The notes beneath the pieces were generated by a model. The model was given only the letters and a program-made list of their open reading frames with translations. It made no database searches and was not told the origin of the DNA. Shown here one piece after another: positions 33,747 through 45,673 of a stretch of 64,000 nt of DNA; positions within the stretch are counted from its first letter, which is position 1; every line of letters starts with the position of its first letter. The translations under genes and the position numbers were made by a program. Source of the DNA: Apoda limacodes (taxonomy: Eukaryota > Arthropoda > Insecta > Lepidoptera > Limacodidae); the NCBI GenBank assembly GCA_946406115.1, contig OX291547.1, positions 6,329,001 through 6,393,000 on the forward strand, in the 5' to 3' direction.

Positions 33747-35999
33747 GAAGTATCAAGACAAAACCGATTTAAAGCGCATAAATACCAAACACGGTTAAGC
33801 GTTTGTGTATAGTAATAAATAAAGTAAAATGATACATTCATTAGGGTTGGCAGAGGGCCATATCGAGGACGTTTCCGGCAAGTGATTCGTTTGTGACGAC
33901 TGAATTACAATTGCAATCTGATGGCACTGCCGACATGGATTCATCATACGTTCAAACATAAACTAACACCTCAGTAGGGTAGTCAATTCATTATTAATAT
34001 ATTATGATCCTATTAGATCCCCAAACTCTTAGGAATTTAATTCTAGTACATTGATAACCTAACTAGATATTTCAAAAACAACATTGCTTTGGGTAAAATA
34101 CTGGTTACTAACTGTCCGTCTTCAAATTCGGAACTAACTTTATTATTTAAGTATTACTTAAATAAATAAAAGATGCATAACTATAAGAACATAAACAAAT
34201 ATTATTTTTATTATGCTTTGTAGACTAAACAAATGCAACTGAACATGTTTAGTTAGTACTAGTTATCCCTAAAGAACCTGAGCCGAAACGGGTCAATAAA
34301 CGAAGAGCATTATCAAGCGCAGTACATTTCTGTATCGATATCGAAGTGGCACTGCAAACGACGCACTATACTTATCAACTCCTCCCACGCGCCTCGTGTG
34401 GCTTATAAAAATTGCGAAAGTAAATATTTAGAGCGGACCAGGTTCATTATTTACTTAAACCGACATATTTTTCTTAATATTAACTTAACCAGACTCACCG
34501 TGAGTAACAAAGTCGTAATTAATGAATCACAACATAATAAAAACAAAACACGTTCACTGTGCTTAGTTTAGGGCCAGATGGCTCTGTGTGTAATGTCCAC
34601 AAAATTATATTTATTTATTTCGGCCATATCGATCATTTTTCGCCAATTTAAGGTTACCAATTATAGAGAAAGGAATGAACCTACCCTATACACTGTTTTA
34701 TTGCAGTCTACTTCAGTGAAATATGTAAGTGCTAAAGATATGGATTGTAAATTGTTCTCTAGCATTAGATATATTTTGCAGATGAAGAGATTTTTTAATT
34801 TTATATTCTAAAACCTAAGCATCAATGCGTTCAGTAGGTATATAAGGACTTTGCTTAGGCATTTCAAAACATTTCAGCTTTTGGGTTATTATTAAGACTA
34901 AGGACTTATGAAATACTTAGAACTAATTTATTAAAATTCTCTTGAAAAATCTATTGCACCTAAAAACTTACATGTACAGGTTTTAGCGATCAGTTGTAGT
35001 AAAAGTTTCTCAAATTAACTTTGCATAAATACCAAAATAAACTTTCTACTCATAAATTAGAATTTCCAAAAAAAAAAATTATTTCATTTCGATTCGGACT
35101 CTAGATAAAATACCTCATTAATTCGATTTCACTGGACGTTTATGTCATATATTAATATAAACATACACAAAGAGCACAAAACACGATAAAGGATGTATAA
35201 TTAGAAATATCGTTCGAATGCTAAGGTCACATGGCATCGCCGTTTCCAATATTCTTCTGTTCCCCAGATACGTCGTCGGATTAATGAACCTTCCCAGCCA
35301 GAACGGACAATATGTGCAAACTCAAGGAAAAAGCTATTTTTAACGCAAGCTACCTATTAATAGCCAGTTTATAAATTTAAAATCGGCCAGTGTTTTTGTT
35401 TATGTGCAAAATTATAACATTCAATACGAACACACAATCATCACGGTAACACAAACACGGAGACTCAATTACGTAATTTGTTAGCATTATCATTTAGTGA
35501 TCGAGATAAATCGATTTATTAGATGTTACGAAATAACGTCGATGTTTAATATCAATATTCGCACCTGCACGTCTCACTGAATAGATCGATGACAAATAAA
35601 TTGAATTTAGTGATATAATAATATAGAAGTTTACATTTTTCTTCAGAAATGTATCGTATCATCACGTTACATTATGTTCTCCTTATGTTATGTTACCCTC
35701 CACGTGTTTTAAGTTCCTGTCTGATGTAAACAATAACATCGATAACAGCAAACTTATTAACTTACATGCATACCTATGCCTTGATACAATAAAAATGTAC
35801 AAAAATTTTAAAAAAAATCCACACCTAGTGTATGTGGTGTATTGAGTGTTCTGATAAGAATGAGACAATTAATCTAGTTTACATTGTTTTATGTCCTTGA
35901 AATGAAAAGTTTTTTCTTAACAATTGAGGTGCAATTAGTTTTAAAAAAAATCAGAAAAAAAAACATAAGAAAATATAAAAAAATGAATTGCTTTAGCTT
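33747..35999. other. No gene recognised
   Basis: AT-rich. 'gtggcttataaaaattgcg' near 34398 is TATA-like in a slightly GC-richer setting but nothing confirms a promoter. No coding or repeat signal was supported. Confidence 0.35.
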
Positions 36000-36150
36000 T
36001 TATCTTGAATTTTTTGTTTCTGTGTCTCTCATAATAGACCAGCAATAGTCACCTAACATGGCCTTGTCCCTTGATAATTTCGAATAAAAATTTTAAGATC
36101 CTGGTGAAAACGCTCTCCATGTTCGAGACCCAAGCGTTCGCGGGAGGAAG
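36000..36150 (-). pseudogene. Fossil fragment of an insect 'GERFHQD...DYCW' protein family
   Basis: On the minus strand 36150-36065 encodes LGLEHGERFHQDLKIFIRNY then QGT. After a one-base frame change, 36069-36003 encodes KAMLGDYCWSIMRDTETK followed by a TAA. The blocks GERFHQD, YQG and DYCW in this order match a family of uncharacterised proteins seen in many copies in insect genomes, probably carried by mobile elements (established only as recurrent sequence; its function is unknown to me). The frameshift and short length show it is dead. Confidence 0.65.
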
Positions 36151-36172
36151 ATTCTCAGAAACCGCAATACAC

Positions 36173-36222
36173 ACACCCCCTGACACACCCCCTGACACAC
36201 ACACACACACACACACACCCAC
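36173..36222. repeat. CA-rich simple repeat
   Basis: Two 'acaccccctgac' steps followed by about ten CA dinucleotides. Confidence 0.9.
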
Positions 36223-36463
36223 ACAGATGACCTCTATGTCTGTATGTCACTGTTTTAGAGAAGCTTAAACATATTTTAAAAAATATATATAAGCTAATAA
36301 TATTAGTTATGTAATTTAACAAAAAAATATTGAGGCTGTCAGTAATAAAAAAGCTAAAAATAATTGTGCTCATTGTATCCAAAACTGCGCACGTTTAGTG
36401 GTCAATTTTGCATCACTCACTATTGACTCCTGAGATAATCGGTTATAGTTATTATAAGTTATA

Positions 36464-36780
36464 CTAGACTTTGCCAGCGGCTCCGCCCGCCCTAAATTCT
36501 GTTATCGGCATAGAACTCCTTAATTAACCCCAATTAATTAGTTATACCAACGAATTGGCATAGCATGCTATACGTGCAGCAATAGTATGTAAAACTCTGA
36601 TATAGTTATTCCCGCAGGAACTTTTGATTTTTTAAGGAAAAAAAGTGCCTATATGCTATTCCAGGACCTAACCTATATGTGTGCCAAGTTTCATCCCGAT
36701 CCGTCCAATGGTTGAAGCGTGATTGAGTAACATACATCCATCCAGACATACAAACTTTCTCATTTATAATATTAGTAAGA
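36464..36780 (-). mobile_element. Non-autonomous Helitron (Lep1-type)
   Basis: Read on the minus strand it begins TCTTACTAATATTATAAATG and ends GGAGCCGCTGGCAAAGTCTAG. The 3' CTAG is preceded by a GC-rich short hairpin. The block CTATGCCGATAACAGAATTT near its 3' end matches the copy at 59257-60163 (CTATGCCGATAACCAAATTT). It carries no Rep/helicase gene, as expected for these short lepidopteran elements. Confidence 0.75.
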
Positions 36781-37262
36781 TTAAGATTAGTGATATTAGC
36801 TAAAACTGCTGGGCACCCAACGTAATAGATAGCGTAGCTACCCCAGAGGCCCAACTTGGGCATAAAGGTTTGTTATTTGCCCAAAAGGATCTTTTTGCAC
36901 ATTTTGCACACAAATCTTGATATAATTACTTATATGCGCGGAAATAAAGTAAAATAATAATAGGGTGTGATAAGATTCTAGCACTCTGTTCTAAATTCAG
37001 TAATGTCCAATTAAGTAAAAAGATAAAACAAAATGCATAGAAACGACAAGATTCGAACTCTAAACAAATAAAACGAAAAACTAACGTCTAGTTTACTAAC
37101 GATACTAAGCAGTAGAACAGTTTAGGTTAGCTATGCCCCAAAATGTTCTGATTTGGACTACTATTTTAGATCCCGATCAAGCGATTTTTCCCTAGTGAAG
37201 AAACAACTTCTTCCCAAACGCGAGGCATTGCTCATTAATTAAATAAAATATTGTGTAGATTT
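36781..37262. other. No gene recognised
   Basis: AT-rich, nothing supported. Confidence 0.35.
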
Positions 37263-37315
37263 AGTGCCTTTTCACATGTATCCTACCCTGCAGCCGGAAC
37301 GTGTGAAAAGGCACT
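37263..37315. repeat. Short perfect hairpin
   Basis: AGTGCCTTTTCACA (37263-37276) is the exact complement of TGTGAAAAGGCACT (37302-37315), with a 25-base loop containing 'ctgcagccgg'. The stem is too short for a typical insect pre-microRNA but strong for a small RNA hairpin. It could also be the core of a small foldback repeat. Confidence 0.7.
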
Positions 37316-37668
37316 TAAAGAGCTCTTGAAAACATTTGAGCACACGAAGGTCGACTTAATTTTACTTAGTTTCGTGTAAGAATTCGAAGTATGCGCGTGA
37401 GATCCTCTTGCTCATGAAGCTAATTGACTGGACTAATTATTTGCACGAAACTGATGAAACTGTGATATGTCTAAATCATGGGCAGCAACGAAGTTTAAGT
37501 TGGATTAGTTGAATGAATTGTTATTCACTTAAAGAAAGGCAAAGATGGTAACTGGTGAGACACAGATAGGTAATTAATTAAGAAAACAATTTTACAGACT
37601 AAAGATTAACCTCGAGCCAGGCACTGAATCTAAGACCCTAGATTTCGTCATTTGAATGTACGAGTATA
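37316..37668. other. No gene recognised
   Basis: Nothing supported. Confidence 0.35.
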
Positions 37669-37790
37669 TCCATACTAATATTATTAATGCGAAAGTAATT
37701 AAGTTTATTTGTCTTTCACGTCACGGTTTCACGGTGAATTTGGCGCAGGGATAGGTGAAGGACATAGGACATATTTATTCAGGAAAAACG
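37669..37790 (+). mobile_element. Helitron 5' end, truncated
   Basis: TCCATACTAATATTATTAATG then 'cgaaagtaattaagtttatt' and 'tgtctttcacgtcacgg' match the usual 5' end of the lepidopteran Helitron family, running through 'ggcgcagggatagg'. No CTAG end is recognisable downstream. Confidence 0.65.
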
Positions 37791-38646
37791 AAAATACCAA
37801 ATTCCATGTACCCACAATCCCGCAATAACAAAAATTTACAGAATTGAGTTTTCAATGTCATCTTCACAGATCGCAGGCTTGTTTTTAACTATTGGTCCCT
37901 AACTGCGCGTGCGTTTCCTAACGTTCATCGATTGGTTTTTATTTGACAGGGATTGGCTGATTGGAGCATTTTTAAGTACACTTAAGTATTAAATGGGTAG
38001 AAAATTGTTATAACGAATACTTAATATAAATAAATTAAAGACACTTATATGACTTAGTGTACGTACATGCGCATCAATTGACCTTAGAACTCCATAATCC
38101 GTGGTTCAACCTGTGGGTCAAAATATTTCGAAATCCTGCAATTCTGATGCTTTCGAATATTGATAGATCTGGCGGCGTTACATGTAACAGCTTGTTAAAA
38201 GAAACCGTTAGGGTGATGGCATACCCAAACAAGTTAAGTTTGCAAGAATTTGATTAATTTTGTTACAGTCCTGAGTACACTTTTTGACGTGAAAAAAATA
38301 TATGTTATAGTCTAAACCTTAATTAAGTAGATATGGTAATATTATAATAATTCGGCTACTAAAACAGTTAGAAAAAAAATCATTTTGACACTCTCTTTTT
38401 GGGCTTCAATTTGTTTGCAAATATATATTGATATGACCAAGTGAATTTGCTAATCGCATAGTTCTAAATAAATATTTGAATTTTTTACTGACAAAAAACC
38501 GAGAAAATCGAGATTTTTAACGTGGGGTCACGTGCTAGCGCCTATCGTTCGTGGAACTGTGTCTCTTTGTATGCTTCAATATTATAATATGTATTTGTAT
38601 ACACTGGTCGGAATGGCACGATTTTGCTAGGGTATGCCATAGCCTG
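37791..38646. other. No gene recognised
   Basis: A 66-residue plus-strand frame (38057-38257) shows no known motif. Otherwise AT-rich. Confidence 0.35.
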
Positions 38647-38802
38647 AAGCCCGTCACACACGTAGTTATAATAAATATTAATATGCCAAACAAAACTGAA
38701 ATATATTTATAGCTGCGTGTGTGGTTATTCAAAGATTATTGTAGAAAATATATCATTATATACCTTGCTATAATTAATAATATCTTCGCGTGTGATGGGC
38801 TT
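38647..38802. mobile_element. MITE-like inverted-repeat element
   Basis: AAGCCCGTCACACACG (38647-38662) faces CGCGTGTGATGGGCTT (38787-38802). The arms match at 14 of 16 positions and may extend into 'tagttataataaatatt' against 'aattaataatatctt'. The interior is AT-rich with one more 'gctgcgtgtgtgg' block. No target duplication or coding content. Confidence 0.5.
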
Positions 38803-40309
38803 TAAGGAGACTATATATTAAGCAGTAGACATCAATTAGGCTCCTAAGAGTGCAGCCTTTTAAATATTACACGGGACACAAAAAAAAATGCCTAAATTAT
38901 CTTAACATGACTGACGTAGCGTGAGTGGTTCTTCGATTTACGAGTCATAAACGAAGAAGTGTTTAGTCTGCAAGCTTTACGGGTATGTGCGAATGCATCG
39001 TACTGTTTTTCGCAAGCTGGTCGTTGTATAGCGTCGTGTATAGAAGGCAAGTCAATAAACTAAACACACACGTGGTTACTTACTGCACACTTATGTTACG
39101 ATTATCTTTGTTGTTTTATGAGGTTGTATTTACCATTCCGACAACACCTCAAACTAACTCAAATGATTGTTTGAGGAAAATAAGGAAGGAATGGTTGGTC
39201 TAGTCTTTGTTTATGTTTCATATTAAAGAAAAATCCGACAACGTCTGGACATTCACGGCGCCGAGACAAAACTTGTAACTGGCTGAATAGCTCTAGAATT
39301 GCCAACTTTGAAGGCATAGGCTTAGCATAGCGTTCAGTCCGCCGCCGCACCTCACTTTTTGGGTAGACGTTTTCAAAGGCCGCCTGTATGATTAAAAATT
39401 AAAGTTGAGGCTGTGGAAAGATTACTTCAAATATGGCTCTCCAGCCAGTCATACGTTTGGTCACGTCACTATGAATGTCTTGTACTAGTCGGTCATGTTT
39501 CATCATCAAAGGCGATGACCAACTGTATAAATAAAATGAATGTTTAAACTGTGATATGTGACAGACATCTGAAGAATATAGAAACATGGTTATGATTCCT
39601 AACAACACATTAGCCAAAAATGTCTAATTAAAGACCAATCACAAACTATGATAAAAGCGCTAAGCATACAAAGTGGTAACTATGAAACTGGTTATTTGCA
39701 CTCGTGGCCAATATCCGAGACATGCTACGCAAGATTTGTGCAGAGGAAAAATGAAATCTTGCACATAGGGACGTGACTTTGCGATCGATTGTCTAATGCC
39801 TTACCTACTTCAGAATTCCATCGCAGAAAAATGTACTTGCACAACATCACCTGTAGTCTGTAGAACATTGCGTCTTGTGTGCAAAGAAACCTTATACTCC
39901 TATAAATTATAAAATTGAACTTCTCGATATTTATTTTAAAGCTTTAGGACTGCCTTAAATCAATTTTTTTTTATAAAAGTGAAAGGTCTTTTAGTGCAAT
40001 AAGAGTAAAATTAATAAGGTCGAATGTGATGCAACGTTTTTATCAAAACTCTTTTGACACAAAAAATGATACAACAACCAAGAGAGATTGATGAACGCAA
40101 AAGAAAAAGGAGTTTGCGCATTCCAAGAAATTATACTGTAATCTTTTTTGTTTCCCAAAGTTTTAAGTATACGGTCGGTTGCGTAAGTACATAAAAAATA
40201 AAAAAAAATTGTTCGGTAGCAAGCACCGCACGAGCAACTTCTCTTAAGGATATTTTCAATAATATTAGAAAATTTAAACATGAAGATTATTATTGCGTCT
40301 TTAAAAAAA
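38803..40309. other. No gene recognised
   Basis: Several 60-96 residue frames occur without motifs; nothing supported. Confidence 0.35.
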
Positions 40310-40600
40310 TCAGTTTTTTTAGCAATAAAAACAAACAGCTGGACCGATTTTGCTCACACTCTTTTCAGATCTAAGTCATGACGTGGCGTATCGATCGATA
40401 TCGTCACGAGACAAATTGGTCCATTGGTTCTTGAGATATGGAGGAGCAAAAAAACTAATATACATACATACACACAAACACATACGTACAATCACTAAAA
40501 AATGATGGCGAACTATTCTCAAAATGTAAAGAAAACGCAAATTTAGCGATTTAGATTTTCGGACCTATTATATTAACTTCCCTCAAGAAATAAATAAATA
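40310..40600 (+). repeat. Probable worn dispersed repeat
   Basis: 'aaacagctggaccgattttg', 'ttggttcttgagatatgga' and 'catacatacacacaaacaca' have the style of lepidopteran repeat 3' regions (wording like 'ggaccgattt' and 'cagatatgg'). The family is not identified. Confidence 0.3.
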
Positions 40601-40720
40601 AATAAAAAACAGACTGCAAAAACATTAAGAACTAATAATAATTATAAAACTTAATAAAAATAATTAAAAAAAACCAGAGTGCAATGACATGAAGAACTAA
40701 AAAGAAATTCAAATATACCA

Positions 40721-40831
40721 AATATTTAACTATAAGCAGGCGGGACTCGTTTCAATGCAATAGTCATATTTCAATAGTCGTACAAATTGCCCAAACTATA
40801 GTAGGTACCCGGCTGCTTATAGTTAAATATT
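40721..40831. mobile_element. 111-bp foldback element
   Basis: AATATTTAACTATAAGCAG (40721-40739) is the exact reverse complement of 40813-40831, 19 of 19. The pairing continues inward with one mismatch (cggg / cccg). The 73-base interior is non-coding. The sharp ends suggest a miniature inverted-repeat element. Confidence 0.7.
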
Positions 40832-40999
40832 AAGTGTGTTTTAATTTCTTAATATTTGTTGATTTAAAGCAAAATATTATTAACAGATAGCAATGAAAAT
40901 GACAATGTGAGTGCCGTTCACGGAATTGGTTGTATGCTATTTTGACACTTAAGCTAAAAATTAAAATTAACCTTTTGAGCCATAAATGCATTATTGCCA

Positions 41000-41176
41000 C
41001 TGAGTGTACATTATAGCCGTTTTGGCAAGGGTAGGTAGGTAGGTTAGATGGGTAAACTTTGACATGGTTCTGGGTGACACATGAAATAGGAGTTTATGGA
41101 GATCACTTTTTTCTGACCATCGTATAATTCTATTTAAAATTCCATGTCGTTTGCAATGCAACCCGCTGGCAAAAGC
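41000..41176 (+). mobile_element. Helitron 3' end, truncated
   Basis: 'aacccgctggcaaaagctag' at about 41158-41177 is the family's 3' terminus (compare GCCGCTGGCAAAAGCTAG at 60146-60163). The upstream part cannot be matched to the other copies, so the left limit is a guess. Confidence 0.5.
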
Positions 41177-42081
41177 TAGTATTTGTATAGAAATTAAAAA
41201 CAATGGCTTAGCACACAGGAATTATTTATTATCGGTCAACCATCACTTTCAAATGTAATGATACAGCATAAGCGAGACAATGACGTCAAACGCTTCAAAC
41301 AAAGTAGTCACGCGAGAAATTAGCTGTCAAGAGGACCGTTAATATTTGATGCTCATCCTTTCTTAAATAAGATAGAGACTACGTCTAGAGCACTTTTTTA
41401 CAGTAAGAAAAAAATTGGTCTACTTCTCATAAAAACACCAAAAATCAGACTTATAAGGTTTTAACATCGTCATAACAGCGCATCTGTTTAAAGCTTTTGT
41501 GCATATAGTTATGCTAACACGTCGTTATTAGGTCTCTGCTTGCTTGCTCGGTTACTCTTTAATAAACCCACGACCGACTTAAAGCCCTAGCGCCCGATTT
41601 TTAACCCAACCCAAACTCTGAATCTTCTAATAGATATTTTACTTAACAGATTTTTTCACACACTTAATATTTGTTTTTTTTTATATATTTTATTGTATGT
41701 TATTTTTATATTATAGTATAAAATAAACAATACTCCTTGCGAATAATTTCAAAGATTTACACTGAAAAATGGACTGGAATTTTCCGCATGGTAAGAACCC
41801 CGTAAAAATGACTAAAGGTAACCACCTACTAGACAGATAATATAATACTTTATCTGCGAGTTTGTACAAGCACGTTAACAATCAAATTTATAGTATTTGC
41901 GCCGTGTGGTGTGTACCGCTATGGATTTTTATGAAAAGCGATATCGCTTAATATGAGGTTTGAAGATATCATATATGATCTGTCTCTTGTGTGTGTCACA
42001 ACCTTTATAGTGATACTTCATGTAGTATAGGTATATTGCATAACTGGCAATTCTTTTGAAACGCCTTTTATATATTAAAGA
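41177..42081. other. No gene recognised
   Basis: AT-rich, nothing supported. Confidence 0.35.
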
Positions 42082-42467
42082 CAGGCTTTTGATCGCGATT
42101 CCACCCGCCGTAAATCGGTGATCGGTGTAGGATTTCAACAACTCTTCAATTATATTAAAAAAACCGGCTCACACTTGACGTTTTCAAGTAGCCTATGTCC
42201 TTCCCCGGGACTCAAACCATCTCCATGTCAAATTTGCACACGGTTCCACCCGTCTTTCATTCGGTTATCGGTGTAGGATTTCAACGGCAACCCTCAATTA
42301 CAGAAGAAAAACCGACTCACGCTTGACGTTTTTAAGTAAGATCTTTCTAGGAACTCAAACTATCTCCGTGCCAAATTTCATATTAATCGGTACGGGGTTT
42401 AAGCGTGAAGAGGTAAAAGACAGACAGACAGACAGAGTTACTTTTGCATTTATAATATAAGTATGGA
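42082..42467 (-). mobile_element. Helitron with an internal duplicated segment
   Basis: On the minus strand it begins TCCATACTTATATTATAAATG at 42467, with 'gtctgtctgtctgtc' and 'ccgtaccgattaat' following as in the family. It ends near 42083 in a mutated CTAG-like end. The 3' half is present twice: 42095-42232 and 42243-42390 share 'ttccaccc', 'atcggtgtaggatttcaac', 'cacttgacgtttt / cgcttgacgttttt' and 'ctcaaac.atctcc.tg.caaattt'. Confidence 0.65.
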
Positions 42468-42930
42468 AGTATGGATATCTTCTGCGAACGAATAAAATCT
42501 GTTTCTCCGTATCTCTTAGTACATTTTTTTTAATATAGTCTATGCATGTTACACCGCATAGTGAACAAACATATCACACTATATTAAATAAATAGATAAA
42601 TAATTTTATCAAAATACCTATGTTTTGCGAATCAATAATGAAATGAACACCCAAATATTTGTTTGAATCTGATGCTATTTATAAAACAAATTTCAAAATC
42701 AATGTTAATCAAAGTATTTTAAACAAGGTTAATGTGAATTTTAGTCTAAAAATAGACACAATCTTGGACAATAATTTAATATGAAATATGTCGAAATATT
42801 GTTTTGTAACGATGGACTGCGATATAAAAGCGTCCTCTTGTGTATATAACCGAATACAAAATGAGGAGATTCTGAATTTAGCATTATTACTGAACATTTA
42901 AGATGTATTTTACTTTACTTCATTTTTTAG
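42468..42930. other. No gene recognised
   Basis: AT-rich, nothing supported. Confidence 0.35.
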
Positions 42931-43150
42931 CAGACTTCAAAAAAGGGAGGTTTTCAATTCGACCACAATGTGCCAAATTTCATAAGTGTATGTATGTTGG
43001 CCACGTATTTCTCAGACCCTAGTACAAGTGTACTCAAGTGTACGATTTGATGTCTTGGAATCTATTCTTCTGCTCGGAAGTTACGCGACTATACACTACG
43101 CATCTTCGGTCAGATATGAGCCAGCCATTATTTTTTATTTTACATAAATG
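42931..43150 (+). repeat. Dispersed lepidopteran repeat start (gacttcaaaaaagg family)
   Basis: 'cagacttcaaaaaagggagg' then 'ttttcaattcgac' is the familiar opening of a common lepidopteran repeat. It continues with 'catgtatgttggccacg' like text, then decays. Confidence 0.55.
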
Positions 43151-43979
43151 TGCCAGCGTGAACAAAGAAGTTTTTGGTTAGCACTGACCAAAGTTGAACA
43201 CTGAAAATCAGGCAATGTCATTTACATAAAAAGTTAAATTTTTGCTTTATTTCACAAAAATAGAATAAAATGTCACTTTTTTTAAGTCAATAAACTATAA
43301 GTTACTAGTTATTATCGTTTCGAAGTCAAAATGGCGTTATGGTGAAAAGAAAGTTCTTTTTTTAATTTTAACTAATCAATACAAATTCTCAAGTAAATTA
43401 TGTTAGCAAAAAAATGTGTAAGTAAGTAAGTTATATTTTATAATCAATGTAACGCCAGTTCTTCATCGTATGAAACATTTCCACCGAAGGAATGACATAA
43501 AATAATTTGATTTCTTCAATACGCGAGCGATTCAGGGCTGATGGCGGCGATTCCATGAATGGGAGTTCAAAAACAGTGTTACACAATAGGCTATTGAAAA
43601 AACTCGAGGAATCTTACACGTACTAAAATAGTGCAATGCGTACTTGACTTAACTTTGTCTTTAGTCTTTGATTTATTTTTGTTTGACGTTTTATTTCAAT
43701 CATCAAAATATGTCGCAATTTATCATGCATTAATTTTTTATGGATGACAAAGGAACATGTAACGAAATATCTGAAACACAAATGGTATTTTTGATCACAG
43801 CTTACCGTAGAAAACAGGAGAGTTTTCCGAATCCTTTACACGGATTTAATCAGATAAAATTAAGATTTAGTGACGGATATTCGATAATATCTAGATCTTG
43901 TAACTCTCCATATTGATTTCGAAGAAACTAAAGTATCTTATTGAAGAAAGATAATTTTTGTTCCAAGAACAGCAAATGG
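43151..43979. other. No gene recognised
   Basis: AT-rich, nothing supported. Confidence 0.35.
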
Positions 43980-44118
43980 ATGGACGTGAGTCGATCAGGG
44001 AGCGAGTGGAAGGCTCAGGTTTCACGACCTTCAGGTCTCGACTCGATTACCAGCACGTCGCCGCGACGGTGACGTGGCCAGCGTCGCCGGCGCCAGCTCG
44101 TGCTTCTTTTTGTTGCGG
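43980..44118. promoter_or_regulatory. CpG-rich island inside the intron
   Basis: About 130 bases with dense CpGs ('cagcacgtcgccgcgacggt', 'agcgtcgccggcgccagc') in strongly AT-rich flanks. Both strands are open for 30-40 codons in more than one frame, none recognisable. It could be an alternative first exon/promoter of bun, an enhancer, or a worn GC-rich insertion. Confidence 0.25.
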
Positions 44119-45440
44119 CTTGATATCAATACTCTAGGAAGTCTTTTTGCAACTAGGAAAAAATCTCAGGGCAAACAGTTGTTACGTGCAGATAGCAAAA
44201 AAAACTAGATTTTGTTTACTTTTGCAAATTCAACAAGGCTAAACTGGAATATTTCAATCAAGAACTGACGTTTTCAAATTTCTACATACCGAAAACCTCG
44301 ACAAATAAAACTTTAAAAAGAGGCAGAAGTTATTTAGCGAGAATTGATTAAAACCATAGATTAGAACCATATGCGATATGACACCTGAAAACGAGATATT
44401 GACATAAGTAGGCATAAGCACGTGTTAATATAAAAAAAAACCAGTCGGTATGTGATCTAATAAAAAGGGGTTGCTGAGAAGAAATGATGTGACCGAAGGC
44501 GTCATAACGATGCCTACATATTGCCGCTTATGAACTGGGCTTGGGCACGCAACCAGAATCACGTGTCTAGATGGGAATCGCAACCTCGTTTTTCCTTATA
44601 CTGTAAATATTGCGAATACTATATACGAATCAGTGTCGTAAAAAAGAGAAGACTACGTGCTACTTAAGTATATGTTTCAAGAGTACAACTTTGACAATAA
44701 CTGGCCTCACTCGCACATGACGTGAACAAATATATCTAGTTCTGATGACACACTTCAACATAACGGAGCCCTGGAGGATCTAATGAAGAAGACGGAAAGT
44801 TGAGGGAACTCCTTAACGGTTTTCAGAAGCTATCTTGTGTTTGAACTTTTTAATCTATCTTGAAGAGAACTTTGGACCTAGTTATTAGATTCTTCAACAA
44901 ATCTTTTTCTTATTCGAGTCGTATAAAAATAGTAAATAGAGTAGAAAACTACTATTTACTATTTTTTTGTGGGAAGGCCCCATAAAACAATGAAAACTTT
45001 TAACAAAAAATCAAATAAGTTTATTTCATGTTTTTACTTTTTGGTGTTTTTCGTCGGTTTTGAATACTCGTCATAAGGTGACTTTCCCTGCGTGAGTTTG
45101 CACGTTGGCGCTTTTTACTTCGGGTGTTTTTAATTAACTTGTAAGCAAAGCTGTACAGAAAAACTCAGAGCGCTTTTTACACAACAGTTTTTTAAACGAC
45201 CGTGCGAGAATTTTAAAATTAGACGTAATTTACTATTCGCCAGTTACTCGTAGCTTCGAGACAAACGCATTATTGCAAATGTGTTCACACCAATTTTAAG
45301 ATGACTACACCGATTAAAAAACAAAACCAAAAAACTTAAGTGACAAGTTCGAGAAGCAGATCAAGGAGAATGCGCAGTTGTCGATTTTTACCCGGCCTAC
45401 AGTGTTGCCAAGTCGTATCGTTGCATCCTCACCAACCCTA
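44119..45440. other. No gene recognised
   Basis: 'cttatgaactgggcttgggc' near 44527 may be a solo end of the 24349-24562 MITE family. A short inverted repeat ('aaatagtaaatag' / 'ctactatttactattt') lies at about 44925-44965. Nothing else. Confidence 0.35.
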
Positions 45441-45673
45441 TACGTCCCCACTGTTGGAACACGGCGATTTGGACCATAGTCTACATGCGATCCCAGTGCG
45501 GGTTTTTTGATGACTTACTCCTTACAGTGTTTACCTTCAACGAAAAGCCGGTGGGGTGAATAAATCAATGTAGGTAATTAAGAAAATACGAGAAAGACTC
45601 ATTGGTACACGCCGGGTTCGAACCGTCGACCCTAAGGACGCGAGGCGAAATCGAACCCTTAGCCACAGACTCC
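45441..45673 (+). repeat. SINE-like/retroposon tail, copy 2
   Basis: 'tacgtccccactgttggaac', 'ggaccatagtctacatgcg', 'cagtgcgggttttttg', 'ttcaacgaaaagccggtggg', 'tcattggtacacgccgggtt', then a B-box-like 'gggttcgaaccg' and 'ggacgcgaggcgaaatc'. This is the same order as 26068-26357, in the same orientation. Confidence 0.75.

Noticed and set aside
34398..34450. TATA-box promoter at 'gtggcttataaaaattgcg'
   Set aside because: TATA-like words are frequent in AT-rich DNA, and no exon or clear initiator context follows.
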